64,000 nucleotides of DNA from Corella eumyota (Eukaryota; Chordata; Ascidiacea; Phlebobranchia; Corellidae). The stretch covers positions 4,216,001 through 4,280,000 of the forward strand of contig OY720098.1 in the NCBI GenBank assembly GCA_963082875.1, in the 5' to 3' direction. A program made the position numbers and the translations under genes. This document shows positions 37,262-49,254 of this stretch, in pieces. The notes beneath the pieces are model-generated. The model was not told where the DNA came from and did not search any database. It worked only from the letters and a program-made list of their open reading frames with translations. Position 1 is the stretch's first letter. Every line of letters begins with the position of its first letter.

Positions 37262-38930
37262 TTATTCCTACAAAATAAAAATAAACATTCATTGCATTAA
37301 ACAAAAAATATAAATACATTTTTTAATCAAAAAGTGTTAAAAAATATTTAAATCCTTACCTCTGGAACATCGATTTCACCACCATTAATCATATCAATGA
37401 TGTCATGTGGTGGTTTATTATCAACTGTACAACCAACACTCTGGGCAGTTCCAAGCATTTCCTAAATAAAAAATAAAGTTGATTAAATGTATTGTAAGCA
37501 TTTCTTAGAGGGCTACCAGAAAAGCAGTTTAAATTTTTTAATTAAGTATAGGTTGGAGATGACAAGACTTATTTTAATATAATTTCTGGTTTTAAACCCC
37601 ACTGCTTCCACATCACAGTGCCTTTTCGTGTGTCCCTATAAATAGGATGCCTTCAACCCAGCCAAAATCCAACAATCAGTATTTTATAAAGCATTTCAAT
37701 CAACGATATTCAAAGCTCTAATTGGGAACCTAAGACTGGGTAAGGGTAACAAATGTTACCCTATGTTTAGGGCGTGATGTTGTCCTTAACACATTAAAAA
37801 TAAAAAACATGTAAAAAAATTGGTTATTTTTGTTTTTCTTACTTTAACAGTTCCAGCAAAAATTCTTGCCATCGAGCGTTCTCTCATTACTCGAGCTACA
37901 CTATAAATATCATCCAAAGTGACATTTCCATTATGCTTAACTAAAATAAGCAAAAAGTATACATAAATGCATTCTTCACAACAACACACAAAATTTTATT
38001 CAAAATTAAAATAAACTTTTGGTAACGGTGTAAGTTCACCGATGGCTTGATTTCACTTTAAGTGTGGATAGGATGCCAACCCCAACCATTGGGGTCAAAT
38101 AATGTTAAATACAACAAGAAACGAAACACATATATTAGAAAAATTTAAGTGGTTTGCATCACAGTTAAAAGCAAAATATTTGTTGTATTCATTTTTCTTG
38201 TTGTATTCAACATTCTAGGACCAACTTACTGTTCTTAACCTTCTTTTTATCTCGTGGGGGCTCCTTGAGTGCCTTGATAATCAAGGAAGATGCACTCGGA
38301 ACAACACTGACGGTTGCTTGTCTAGAAAATAGGTTTAAAATTTTTAAATTAAACTAAAACGTAATTTTAAATTATAGAAATTTTTTTATATTTTCCCATC
38401 AGGTTCGGTTAAACGATCATGGGTAAAATCATGATTAAAATTTATGAAAAATATTAAATTAAAACTACAAAAGGCAAATTTAGTTCATAAATTTTAACCA
38501 CAAAACAACTGCACCTCACTGCGCCGTACTTTGTCATCATTTGGGAAACAAAACTGTCCTAACATTAGACAAGCTGACAAAAAATTAAATTATTTAACCT
38601 AGATAATAATACCTGTTCTGAATCTTAAGTTGAACAGTAATCTTTAAACCTTTCCAGTCTTGTGTGTTTTTGGCAATGTCATCACCGACTTTTTTGGGAC
38701 TGAGACCAAGAGGTCCAATCTTGGGAGCAAGTGAAGCAGTTGCACCTACTTCTCCTCCAGTGACACGAAGGTAAACTAAAAGTGACAAAAAGATAAATTG
38801 GAGTTTTAAAAATACAACTACGGTTTGTAATAACGTTATTTTAATACAACGTAAATGTTAAAATATATGGACAAAATTAAAATTTGTCCTTACCATATGA
38901 GACTGCTGTTGGATCGAACTTGGGAGGCAT
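37262..38930 (-). CDS. RPL12: 60S ribosomal protein L12 (uL11)
   Basis: Six exons on the minus strand join in phase: 38930-38894, 38775-38613, 38321-38230, 37940-37843, 37461-37360 and 37267-37262. The product is 165 residues, exactly the length of human RPL12. It reads [80 protein letters not shown] and ends [14 protein letters not shown]12 sits at the base of the ribosomal stalk (GTPase-associated centre) with the P0/P1/P2 proteins. The last coding exon holds only one codon plus the stop, and the bases GAATAAAG make the stop overlap an AATAAA hexamer. Confidence 0.97.
37587..37800 (+). repeat. 5'-truncated SINE-like repeat in RPL12 intron 4
   Basis: It begins at a B-box-like GGTTTTAAACCCCACT and ends in TGTTACCCTATGTTTAGGGC plus an A-rich tail, parallel to the SINE copies at 18011 and 27872. 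The middle (TAGGATGCCTTCAACCC) differs from those copies but is echoed at about 38066 in the next intron. Confidence 0.5.
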
Positions 38931-39442
38931 GATTAACACGGATAAAACAGATCAATGCGTAAACAAACCGTACAAATTGTAAAGGGATCTTGGACAGAAA
39001 AAAACATGGAAACGTAGATGTTTTATGGTAACCGGACAATAAAATAAAATATATTTTGCCTTAACGTAAGTTAAAACTTTATTTTTTATTACGAGTATTT
39101 AAAAATCATTATAAAATATATAATTTTTTGTGTTAAAAATTAATAAATGTAAAAATAAAAATACACGATTATAAGTTTTGATAGGCATCAGTAGTTTTAT
39201 GACGACATGTGTATTTCGTACTTGCGTACGTAGCTTGGACATCAACAGGAAAAACTTTACTTATTAAGGAATTAGGAAATGAAAAAGAAGAATGCAATTT
39301 AGAGCTATTCTTTTAGATTTTTACAGCCAGAAAGTAATTTTTTTTGTAGCATAAAAATTATTTCTTATATTCATTCAGATGTTAAACTGTAAATCTATTT
39401 TTTTTTTCAGTTCTATTGGTTTTAATTATTTTTGCACTTAAA
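38931..39442. promoter_or_regulatory. Divergent gap between RPL12 and the first GALNT gene
   Basis: About 500 bases separate the RPL12 ATG (minus) from the GALNT ATG (plus). A splice acceptor at 39410 suggests that the GALNT transcript has a 5' UTR intron starting inside this gap. Confidence 0.5.
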
Positions 39443-42400
39443 ATGAGACGAAAGGCTAAAAACATACTGAAGTTATTAGTTGCTTTGTCAACGTGTACTT
39501 TTTTATATTATTATTTTGTATTACTAAAACACGAATCTTCTAAAGGGAAATCTCATCAGCCTAAAGACTATGTTAATTTTAATGATTTACCTAAAAATAT
39601 ACCAGTAAGTATGAAAGTAAAACAACATAAATAATGTTTTTTTTTGTTTTAAAGAGTTTTTTTTCACAAGGTAATTTTGTTTCTTTATTTATTTTTACTA
39701 GGTATTTAATCCAGGAGAAGAAAAGGAGAAACAATTTGTCGCTCATACCAGTCGCTTAACTGGAAAACAATCTCTTCCATTTGATTGGGAAAATAGAGTG
39801 TGTTTATTTTACAAATATATATTTTTAATTAGTGTTAGCTTTATGTGAATGCATAACAATATTAATTTAAATTTTTTTTAGATGGTATATGATTTTGAGT
39901 TTCCTAGAATGAGCATATCTGGTGTGGGAAATTATGAAATAGATGCACCAGAACAAAAGTACCTATCTTTAATTTGATAAAATTAAATACGATATTTAAA
40001 TGTACAATTCCTTTTTTAAACATAATCATGCTATTTTGTTGTTAAAATCATTTATACATATGACAATATGTCTAAAGAAAAATGTACATTAGAAAAATGT
40101 ACATACTTTAAAACTAATTACCAAAAAAAAAAATTATTTATTTTATTTAGGTTGTGGGTAATTTGTTTTTATTAAAATAATCACTTGCCTTGTATTTCTT
40201 TTATTTTAAAAACCAATTTTAATTAAAGACGTGCTGGAGCTGGCGAATATGGAGAAGCTGTAGAGTTAGATTCTAGTTTGGATGCTGCAGTTAAGGGAGT
40301 TATATCAGAGTTTGGTTTCAACACAGTTGCTAGCGATAGAATTTCTTTGGATCGTGCTCCTAAAGACTTAAGACACCCTGAGTAAGACTTGATAAATTTG
40401 TTTATTTATAATTTATATTAAAATTTATCGACTGTTTGAATTTTTATTTTATTGTAAAAAAACAGGTGTAAAAAGTGGGACTATCCACCTAAATTGGCTC
40501 CAGTCAGCGTAGTTATCGTTTTCCACAATGAGGCTTGGTCTCCGTTAATGAGAACAGTTCATAATATTATAAACAACACACCAAAACAATATTTATACGA
40601 GATAGTTATGATTGATGATGGGAGTCACAAAGGTAGAATATTCTGATTTTTATATTTATTTTATAAAGTTTATTCTATGGACTTAAATACACCTTCAACT
40701 AGGCCTGTTGATTATTTACTTAACTAATGATTCTATGGTAAATTAAACAGACCACTTGGGTGCAAAGTTGGACGAATATATAACTCGATTTAATGGTTTG
40801 GTGAAGTTATTTCGTAACGAAAGAAGAGAAGGTTTGATAAGAGCCAGAAGTATCGGTGCTAAGAAGTCAACCGGTCAGGTTTGTTATTTTTGCTCTTGTG
40901 TTTAAAATATGGTACTTGAAAAATCTTAAATTGTTGGTTTAACAACAGTGTTCACAGTTCAATAAATATTACGGTTCTTTTAGCAACTGTGTTAAGTTTA
41001 ACTTATTTTTGGTAATTGTGTATATTATCTAAATTTAAAAAAAAATTTTACCATTGTGTTAAATTTGTTTTTTTATTAAGATTCTTGTATATTTGGATGC
41101 CCATTGCGAAGCAGGTCCAAATTGGTTACCTCCATTAATTACTCCAATATTAAATGACCATCGAGCTTGTACTGTTCCTCTTATTGATGTTATAGATGGC
41201 AACAAGTAATATAAAGGGTTATCATTTAAATTATGTCTCTTGTCCTGTTTTTTTTTTGTTGATTTAAAATTTGAAATTTCATTTACACTTTTACATCAAT
41301 TTTTTTTTTAATTTTCTCTTAAGAAACTTATAATCTAGCCATTGCATTATAGATGTTATAACAAATAAAAGGGTTAAATGCTTGTTGCAGATATACTTTT
41401 ACTGAACAAGCTGGAGGAGATGAGAATGGATTTGCACGAGGAGCCTGGGATTGGAGTTTACAGTGGAAGAGAATTCCACTCACCAAAAAAGAGAAAGCAA
41501 AAATGAGAGATCTTACTGAACCATACAGGTAGTTTTATTGTTGTACATTTTTTCCTTAATATCTGCTTAAAAGACTAAAATGTAACACCAGGAAGTAATA
41601 AAAATAAATGTTGTGGTGTAGAATTTAACTTCCTCTAAAAAATAATAAATTTATTTACCAATGTTAACGTGAACCACATTTTAAATTTTTTTCACTTTTT
41701 AAAACAAAAATAATTAGGTCTCCAGCAATGGCAGGTGGCTTATTTGCAATTGATCGAGAATATTTTTTCGAGATTGGTCTTTATGATGAAGGTTTGGAAA
41801 TCTGGGGGGGAGAAAATTTTGAACTTTCATACAAAGTATATACAGTTTTTTGTGTTTTGTTTGAATAGCGGTTTTAAAACATGAAAACTTTAAATTGCTT
41901 GTGCCTTAGGCTATACAAGTTACTATTTTTAGGAAACTAAATACTATTATATTTTATTTAAAATTTTGTGTTAAACTTTATGCATAAACCTATTTTTTTG
42001 CAAAAATTATTTTGTAATATTTTTAATTTTATTTTTGATATTTAAAGGTGTGGATGTGTGGTGGGCAATTATTGTTTGTTCCTTGCAGTAGAATCGGTCA
42101 TGTGTATCGACTTCCTGGTTGGAGAGGAAATCCACCTCCTGCCTACGTTCCCAAGGATGCCGTTTTAAGGGTAACAATCTAATTTTAAAAATAAATCAGT
42201 TTATTTAAATATTTAGATTTATTTTTGTAATATTTTTTTTAACAGAATTACAAACGAGTTATTTCAACTTGGTGGGATGAATACGATAAATACTTTTATA
42301 TGTAAGTATAATTTTAAATAATAATTGTGTAAGGTTAAAAATTATGTTTTATAAATAATTTTATGTTAACTCTTTTTAGGCGAAGACCTGAGGTAAAAAA

Positions 42401-44041
42401 TATAGACACTTTTGACTTAACTGAACAAAAAGCGCTCCGAACAAAACTTCAGTGTCGATCATTTGATTGGTTCATGAAGGAAATAGCTTATGATATTCCA
42501 ATGTAAGTACAGTGAATCATTTGTTGTTGTTGTTGTGATAGTGATGATCGCTTAAATGTAATAGACCTATCTTATATACCCAGTATTATTAAAAAATAAT
42601 TATGATGATTAAGGGTTTTAATAAAGGTTACAAATGTCTGTGTTATATTCACCTGTGTGAATATAGAATTGTTATACATTTCAATCGCATTTTTAGAGCA
42701 ATTATTAGGTTCAAGTCATAATCTTCGTTTTTTTGTAACACTTAGCGTGGCATTTTTAAAGTGTAACGTATTGTTAAACAATCGTTAAGAATATTTTGCA
42801 CGAAAAACGAAACATTTTTGATTACTTTAAAGCTGGGTTATGTATTTAAAAAATTGCGTAACAACTAAACAAACTCGGGAGCGAAATTTACGCATCGCCA
42901 AAACATGGAAAGTTATTGTTATTAAATGCCTTATAGTAATGTAATTAAATTAGTGTAAAACCGGTTTAAAATATATCGTAACAATACACTAATATACACG
43001 AAAGTTTTAATATTGCCCGAACCTTTTTTGGTTGATTCGCTATTTCTAATATATTTGTAAAAAACGATTCGCTAATTTAAAAAAACGATTCGCTTTTAGC
43101 GAATAGCGACCCGTTATTTCGTTCCCTGAAGTAATTTTTAAATTTTGTGTACTTTTATTTTCATATATAGACGTTTTCCTGTTGTTGAGCCAGCAAGTGG
43201 AGCACATGGTAAAATAACAAATATTGGAACAAAGAAATGCTTGGATGGAAAATATGGGGGGTCGGGTTCTCCAATTTATTTAAGCGAATGTAACAAATCT
43301 GGGGCTGAGTTAGTAAGTCTTTGTTAAAATGGGATATTAAATTTATTAGACGATTATTTTATAAAGATAAACAACTCTGTTTTACCCTTGTTTAAATTTG
43401 TGTTAATTGGCATTAAATAATGTGTTGGATTATATTGACTGTTAAGTAATACTGTTACAAAAAAAGAAAAACTATTTAAATGGTTTTTGTACTTTAATGC
43501 ATTTGATTCACTTTATTTTATTTTTGTTTGCTCTTTTTATCCAGGAATGGTCTTTAACCTGGCACGAGGATATAAGACCTGGAGGAAAAAGTCCAGCTAC
43601 TGCAAGGAAGGTTTGTCTGGATTGTGTGGGAAAAGACAACGTGGCCTCTTTTTGGGAATGTCACCACATGCAAGGCAATCAACTATGGAAATATATTGTA
43701 AGTTATATATAAATGCATATAGATAATAGGGATTTACATGATATTTGTAAAACTATATACATATAACCATTTTTGTACTGAATTAAATAAATAATAGGTA
43801 TGTACTATAAAGTAACATGTATAAAGTTTTGTACAATTCAATTTAGTTTGACAACAAGCAGCTTTATCATTCCATCTCTGACTCCTGTCTTGAAGCTTCT
43901 CCTGGCGAGGGGAAAGTTTTTGCACGTGAGTGTAACCATAACAACGTGAACCAACTGTGGACATGGACTGATGTGAATATAACTCGGTTATCTGAATTCA
44001 ATTCAAATCTTAAAAAGGCGTTGCACGTTGTGGAAGTATGA
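39443..44041 (+). CDS. Polypeptide GalNAc-transferase, copy A (GALNT7/10/17 group)
   Basis: Fifteen exons join in phase to 651 residues: 39443-39604, 39702-39797, 39882-39958, 40229-40381, 40466-40632, 40751-40878, 41081-41205, 41391-41528, 41718-41835, 42048-42170, 42246-42301, 42380-42502, 43171-43312, 43545-43697, 43847-44041. It is a Golgi type II membrane enzyme that starts mucin-type O-glycosylation by moving GalNAc from UDP-GalNAc to Ser/Thr. Residues about 10-30 form the signal anchor. The catalytic domain shows [20 protein letters not shown], metal-binding DAH in [13 protein letters not shown], and [13 protein letters not shown]-terminal ricin-type lectin domain has NQLWKY and NQLWTW repeats and HEDIRPG. 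The [15 protein letters not shown] and NVNQLW features are closest to GALNT10. Copy B follows 970 bases downstream. Confidence 0.95.
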
Positions 44042-45012
44042 TGTAAAAACTTCATATTGCTCCCATGGTTAAATGCCAAGATTTCTGAAACAAATCGTAG
44101 TTTAGTGCAATAGATCAACTTGGACTTTACAACTTGCTTGGTCAGTACATATAATATGAAAATATAAAAACAGCTTTCAAGATGCAAATATATCCTGTTT
44201 TTAGATAAATATTAACAGTATTTCATTTCTTTGCTCGTAAAAATTCGAACATTATAGAAAAACATGGCAAAATTTTGCAGTGTTTTTTGTACTTTTTAAC
44301 TGAGATTTTGGTATTGAACAAATTCACAAAATATTTTCCAGCTGGATAAGTAGTAAATGTATGGCAATATTTTTTTGCTTAGTAGATTTAGCTAGGTATT
44401 TGTATTTAAGAATTATCCATGCAGTAGTATATATCTGTAGTCTACTTCTATTTAAAATTTGCAATGTTATACTGTGGTGAATAATAAATATATTTTTTAT
44501 AGTCGGTACGTTTCATGTTACCCTTTAAAGTGTATACGACTAACTTAAATTTTATCATCTTTTTTTCGCTTGTGTTTTTTTATAATATATTTGTAGACTA
44601 TACAAACCTTGTAGTTGTACTTTATTCAAATTAGTTCTTCCGTTGCAGTTTGTATTTTGAACACTTGCGTATAAATTGTCTTGTAGGCTTTTAATAATAT
44701 TAAACTGGTGAAAAAACGCTTTTCGCACATTTTCTGTATTATTTTGTGAAACAATAAAACGCTAAAAGGTTTGTTTTTTAATTAGGAGAAATCCGGGTAA
44801 CCAATATTGGTTTTTATTCAAAATTAGAACAGAGCATAAATTTTTAATAAAAAGTTAATTTTGATTTGTTAATTTTTTTCAGTACACCAAGCATAAAAAC
44901 TTTTAATTATATATTATTAAGAGGCCGCAAATTAAGATGGAGCTAACGTTAAAATAAATTGATACGTCTATTTTTACTAGATCTGTAGTTTTGTTTAATC
45001 TCTTATGTTAAA
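44042..45012. other. Gap between the two GALNT copies
   Basis: It holds the 3' UTR of copy A (candidate AATAAA at about 44483 and 44752) and the promoter of copy B. No other coding sequence seen. Confidence 0.5.
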
Positions 45013-48000
45013 ATGAAGTGTAAGTTACGAACGACACTTGGGTTGCTTATCTTGTCAGTCTGGATTTTCTTATATTGCTTCTTTTTTACGATAAAACAAA
45101 AAAAGTATTTCAAGGTACAGTCTCTTTTTTGCGTAGTTAACATTCTAGCAAGTTTACCTAAAAGAAATACCCCGATAACGAGCATCTAATCTTTTCTAAT
45201 TTATTTAGAACATAGTTTCCATTAGAAAAATTGATGAACATTATAAATATCGTTTAAAAGGTAAACAATCTCTACCGTTTGATTGGGAAAAGAAGGTATG
45301 TTTATTAAAGTTAATGTTGTAAATATTAGAAGAATTAGTAATCAGTCTTATGTGAACGCATAAATATCAATTTTCAGGTTATATCTGATTTTGAATTTCC
45401 CAGAAAGAGTTTATCAGGCGTAGGAAATTATGAAGTTGTAGAACAAAGAGAAAGGTAATAAAAATTAGTTGTTGTTGTTTTTTTTAATAGATATGTATAA
45501 ATATATTAATCCATAAAATTTTGTTTACACAAGAGCTGGAGCTGGTGAATATGGAGAAGCTGTAGAGTTAGATTCTAGTTTGGATTCTGCGGTGAAAGAA
45601 GTTATATCAGAGTTTGGTTTTAATACAATTGCAAGCGATCGAATTTCCTTGGATCGAGCTATTAACGACTTAAGGAATCAGGAGTAATTATATAATTTAT
45701 TCAAGTTTAACCAAAATGTTTTTAAAAATGATTAATAAATTTGTTCGTTTCCTTTAGGTGCAAAGAATGGGATTATCCACCAAACTTAGTCCCAGTCAGT
45801 GTAGTTATTGTGTTTAATAATGAGCCTTGGTCTCCTTTGATGAGAACTGTTCACAACGTTATAAATAACACACCAAAACAATATTTATACGAGATAGTTA
45901 TGATTGATGATAATAGTCGAAAGGGTATGATTGATGATAGTAGTCAAAAATATTTTAAATATTTTATTTTTGAAGGGTTTGTGGTTATGTATGTTAATTT
46001 ATTTTTTTTTCAAATTATGAATATTAATACTAAATAACTGAAATCACTTTTTGTTAAATTTTTTTAAATGTAATTAAGAAATTTGTTGACTAAAATTATT
46101 TGACTTTTTTGTTTAAATAAGATCATTTGGGTGCTAAATTGGACGAATATATTACTCGATTCAATGGTTTGGTGAAGTTATATCGAAATGATAGAAGAGA
46201 AGGCTTGATAAGAGCTCGAAGTATAGGGGCAAAAAAATCAACTGGCCAGGTATGTTTCTTGTTTTTAAGTTTATTAAATAAATCACAAGATTTTAGCAGT
46301 TTAACTTTTGACAACAACGCAAAAATTGTAAAACTTTTTATTTTATGTTTTTTTTTATATATTTTATTTTATAAAAGTTTTTTTTTTATTTAGATTCTTG
46401 TATATTTGGATGCCCATTGCGAAGCAGGTCCAAATTGGTTACCTCCATTAATTACTCCAATATTAAATGACCATCGAGCTTGTACTGTTCCTATTATCGA
46501 TAATATAGATGGCAACACGTACGTTTACTAACTATAATATTATAACAAATTATATTTATTGTATCTTTAAACATCTTAGTATTATTATTAAAAGATAATA
46601 AAAGTGTTTACTCAAATGTAAAAGGTATACAATCACAGCACAGGGAGGGGGTGATGTATATGGTTTGGCACGTGGAGCTTGGGATTGGAGTTTAAACTGG
46701 CATAGAATTCCGCTCACAAAAAAAGAAAAAGCGAAAATGAGAAACCATACTCAAGCATACAGGTAAATTCATCAACAATAACACCGCTACGAGTAAAATA
46801 TAAATATATTCTATAAAACTATATTTTAGATCTCCTGCAATGGCCGGTGGGTTATTCGCAATTGATCGAGATTATTTTTTCGAGATTGGTCTTTATGATG
46901 AAGTTTTGGAAATCTGGGGTGGAGAAAATTTTGAACTTTCATACAAGGTAGTGTTTTGTTTGCCATAAAACTTCAAATATAATTAAATTTGCTTTTAAAA
47001 ATTTATTTTGATATTTAAAGGTTTGGATGTGTGGTGGGCAATTATTGTTTGTTCCTTGCAGTAGAATCGGTCATGTGTATCGACTTCCTGGTTGGAGAGG
47101 AAATCCACCTCCCGCCTACGTTCCCAAGGATGCCGTTTTAAGGGTAACTGTATTTAATGTTAAAGAAACTTGTTTTTAGATTATCAAAAAATTGTATTTA
47201 AATTGATACCAAATACAAGTAGCAATTTATTTATATAAGAGCCTATCATTTTTAATTACCAGAATTACAAACGAGTTATTTCAACTTGGTGGGATGGTTA
47301 CGACAAATACTTTTATATGTAAGTTGTATCTTATTAGGCTATACTGAAACAGTGCTTATTTAATAATAAATACTTTTGATTTTATTTCAGGCGAAGGCCA
47401 AAAGCACGAAATATAGATACTTTTGACTTAACTAAGCAGAAAGCTCTCAGAAGAAAACTCCAGTGTCGATCATTTGATTGGTTCATGAAGGAAATAGCTT
47501 ATGATATTCCAATGTATATAAGGATCTTTTTTTATTGAGAAAATAATGCATTCATTTGCAGCTTTGTAATATAAAAAACATTTTAAGCATTTAATAAAAT
47601 TATAGTATTTTTTTACAGTCGTTTTCCTGTTGTTGAACCAGCAAGTGGAGCTTATGGTAAAATAGCAAATATTGGAACAAAGAAATGCCTGGATGGAAAA
47701 TTTGGGGGGCCGGGTTCTCCAATTTATTTAAGTGAATGTAACAAATCTGGGGCTGAGTTAGTGAGTTTGTTTGTTATATAATGTTAAAAAATTTTAATTT
47801 AATAAAGGCTAACTAATGAACATTTCCAATGTCCTAGATGGTTAGAATATTTTATAACTTTTCTTGTAAAAAAGTGTTTTTAAAAGGCTTTTAATTTATG
47901 TTCTTACTAATTAAACAGGAATGGACTCTTAGTTGGTATGAAGATATACGGCCAAGTGGCATCGCTAGAGGAGTTTGTCTTGATTGTGTGGGAAGGGAAA

Positions 48001-48359
48001 TCGTGGCTTCGTTTTGGAAATGTCACCACATGAACGGTAATCAACTATGGAAATATATTGTAAGTAGTTGTTTAAAAAAATTTCTGATATTTATAGGTCA
48101 TACTTTATATTGTATAATGAATGGTATGTCTAGAAATTTATTTATAATGTGGATTTTCATTCAGGTGGACAAAAAACAAATATATCATTCCGTCTCTGAC
48201 TCCTGTCTTGAAGCATCTTTAGGCGATGAAAAAGTTTTTGCACGTGAGTGTAACCATAACAACGTGAACCAACTGTGGACATGGACTGTTGTGAATATAA
48301 CCCGGTTATCTGAACTCAATTCAAATCTTAAAAAAGCTTTTTATGTTATTGATGTTTAA
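45013..48359 (+). CDS. Polypeptide GalNAc-transferase, copy B
   Basis: Fifteen exons, in the same positions and phases as copy A, join to 623 residues: 45013-45114, 45209-45295, 45378-45454, 45534-45683, 45758-45924, 46122-46249, 46394-46518, 46625-46762, 46830-46947, 47021-47143, 47263-47318, 47391-47513, 47619-47760, 47919-48059, 48165-48359. The signal anchor is [17 protein letters not shown], and the stem is shorter than in copy A. The DAH metal site, [11 protein letters not shown] and the lectin repeats are kept. The nucleotide-sugar motif reads VFNNEPW where copy A has VFHNEAW, a change in a normally invariant FHNE block. Several exons are almost identical to copy A and others are diverged. 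Sugar-donor or substrate use may differ, and reduced activity is possible. Confidence 0.95.
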
Positions 48360-49241
48360 TTCAAAGTAATTTTCAAAGACATTATTTCTTTACGAATTGT
48401 AAGTTTATACCTATATTTTTATTTGATTTACAAAATAGTTAGTGTTAGTGTATTAGCTAAATAGTATAATTTAACACCGCATTTTATTGATACAAATTTA
48501 AAATGTTCCTTTTAACAAGTATGCTAAGAACTTTAAACTTTATTGCAATTAAGTAAACATTAGATTTGCTCGAATTCAGTCGATAAATTTATTTAGCAAC
48601 TAAGAAAAACGTGATACGACCATTGCAAATTTTAAACCATAGCCCAAACAATATATTATCGATATAACTTGCATACTAAGTCAATACGTTTTATGGGTGT
48701 CGAGGGTATATTGACTTTGTGTTACAGGAATTGACTACAAATTACGGCCACACAAAGTTGGATATAAGAGTTTTTATTGCACGAATAGACCTTGTTTAAC
48801 AGGAAAAGAGATTAGTTTTCGACTACTACTACTAAAAGCGCTGTTATAGGTTATGAGTAATGTCGCGTAGGTTATGGTGTTTGCTATGTCTCTGCTTAAA
48901 GCATTTTGTGTAAAATCAAAACGTTTTTAATTGACTAGAAACAGGTTAGATGGGCCTTACATAAAATGTATTTTATAAGTTACATGCTGTTATAGTAAAC
49001 AAGGGTATAACTATGTCACGTGTTTAACAAACACGTAACATTTGTGACATTGTATGTTAAGAGTTATGTTTAATGACTTTGAAAAGCACAGATTCTTTTT
49101 AACAGTTTACTATTACCCTTTTTAGGCAATTAGTGAAGCGTTATATATAAAACTGTGTTAAATATATTAATTTTATTATGAATAGTTTAACTTAACCTAA
49201 TGCACAAGCAGTAAGCAGCGAGTTAATCATTTACAACAAAT
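48360..49241. other. Intergenic region downstream of GALNT copy B
   Basis: No coding exon is supported. It would contain the 3' UTR of copy B and, if the 49242 exon is real, the ACSBG promoter. Confidence 0.45.
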
Positions 49242-49254
49242 ATGGGGAGTGAAG
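49242..49254 (+). CDS. ACSBG: Candidate 13-base first coding exon of ACSBG
   Basis: ATG in the context ACAAATATGGGG, followed after 13 bases by the strong donor GTAAGC. It ends in the phase that exon 2 at 54513 requires. No other start was found nearer. A 13-base exon can match by chance, so this is a proposal. Confidence 0.4.

Noticed and set aside
38395-38545. Possible C/D snoRNA in an RPL12 intron (ATGATGA and CTGA boxes on the minus strand)
   Set aside because: The boxes are about 135 bases apart and no terminal stem or guide pairing is evident.
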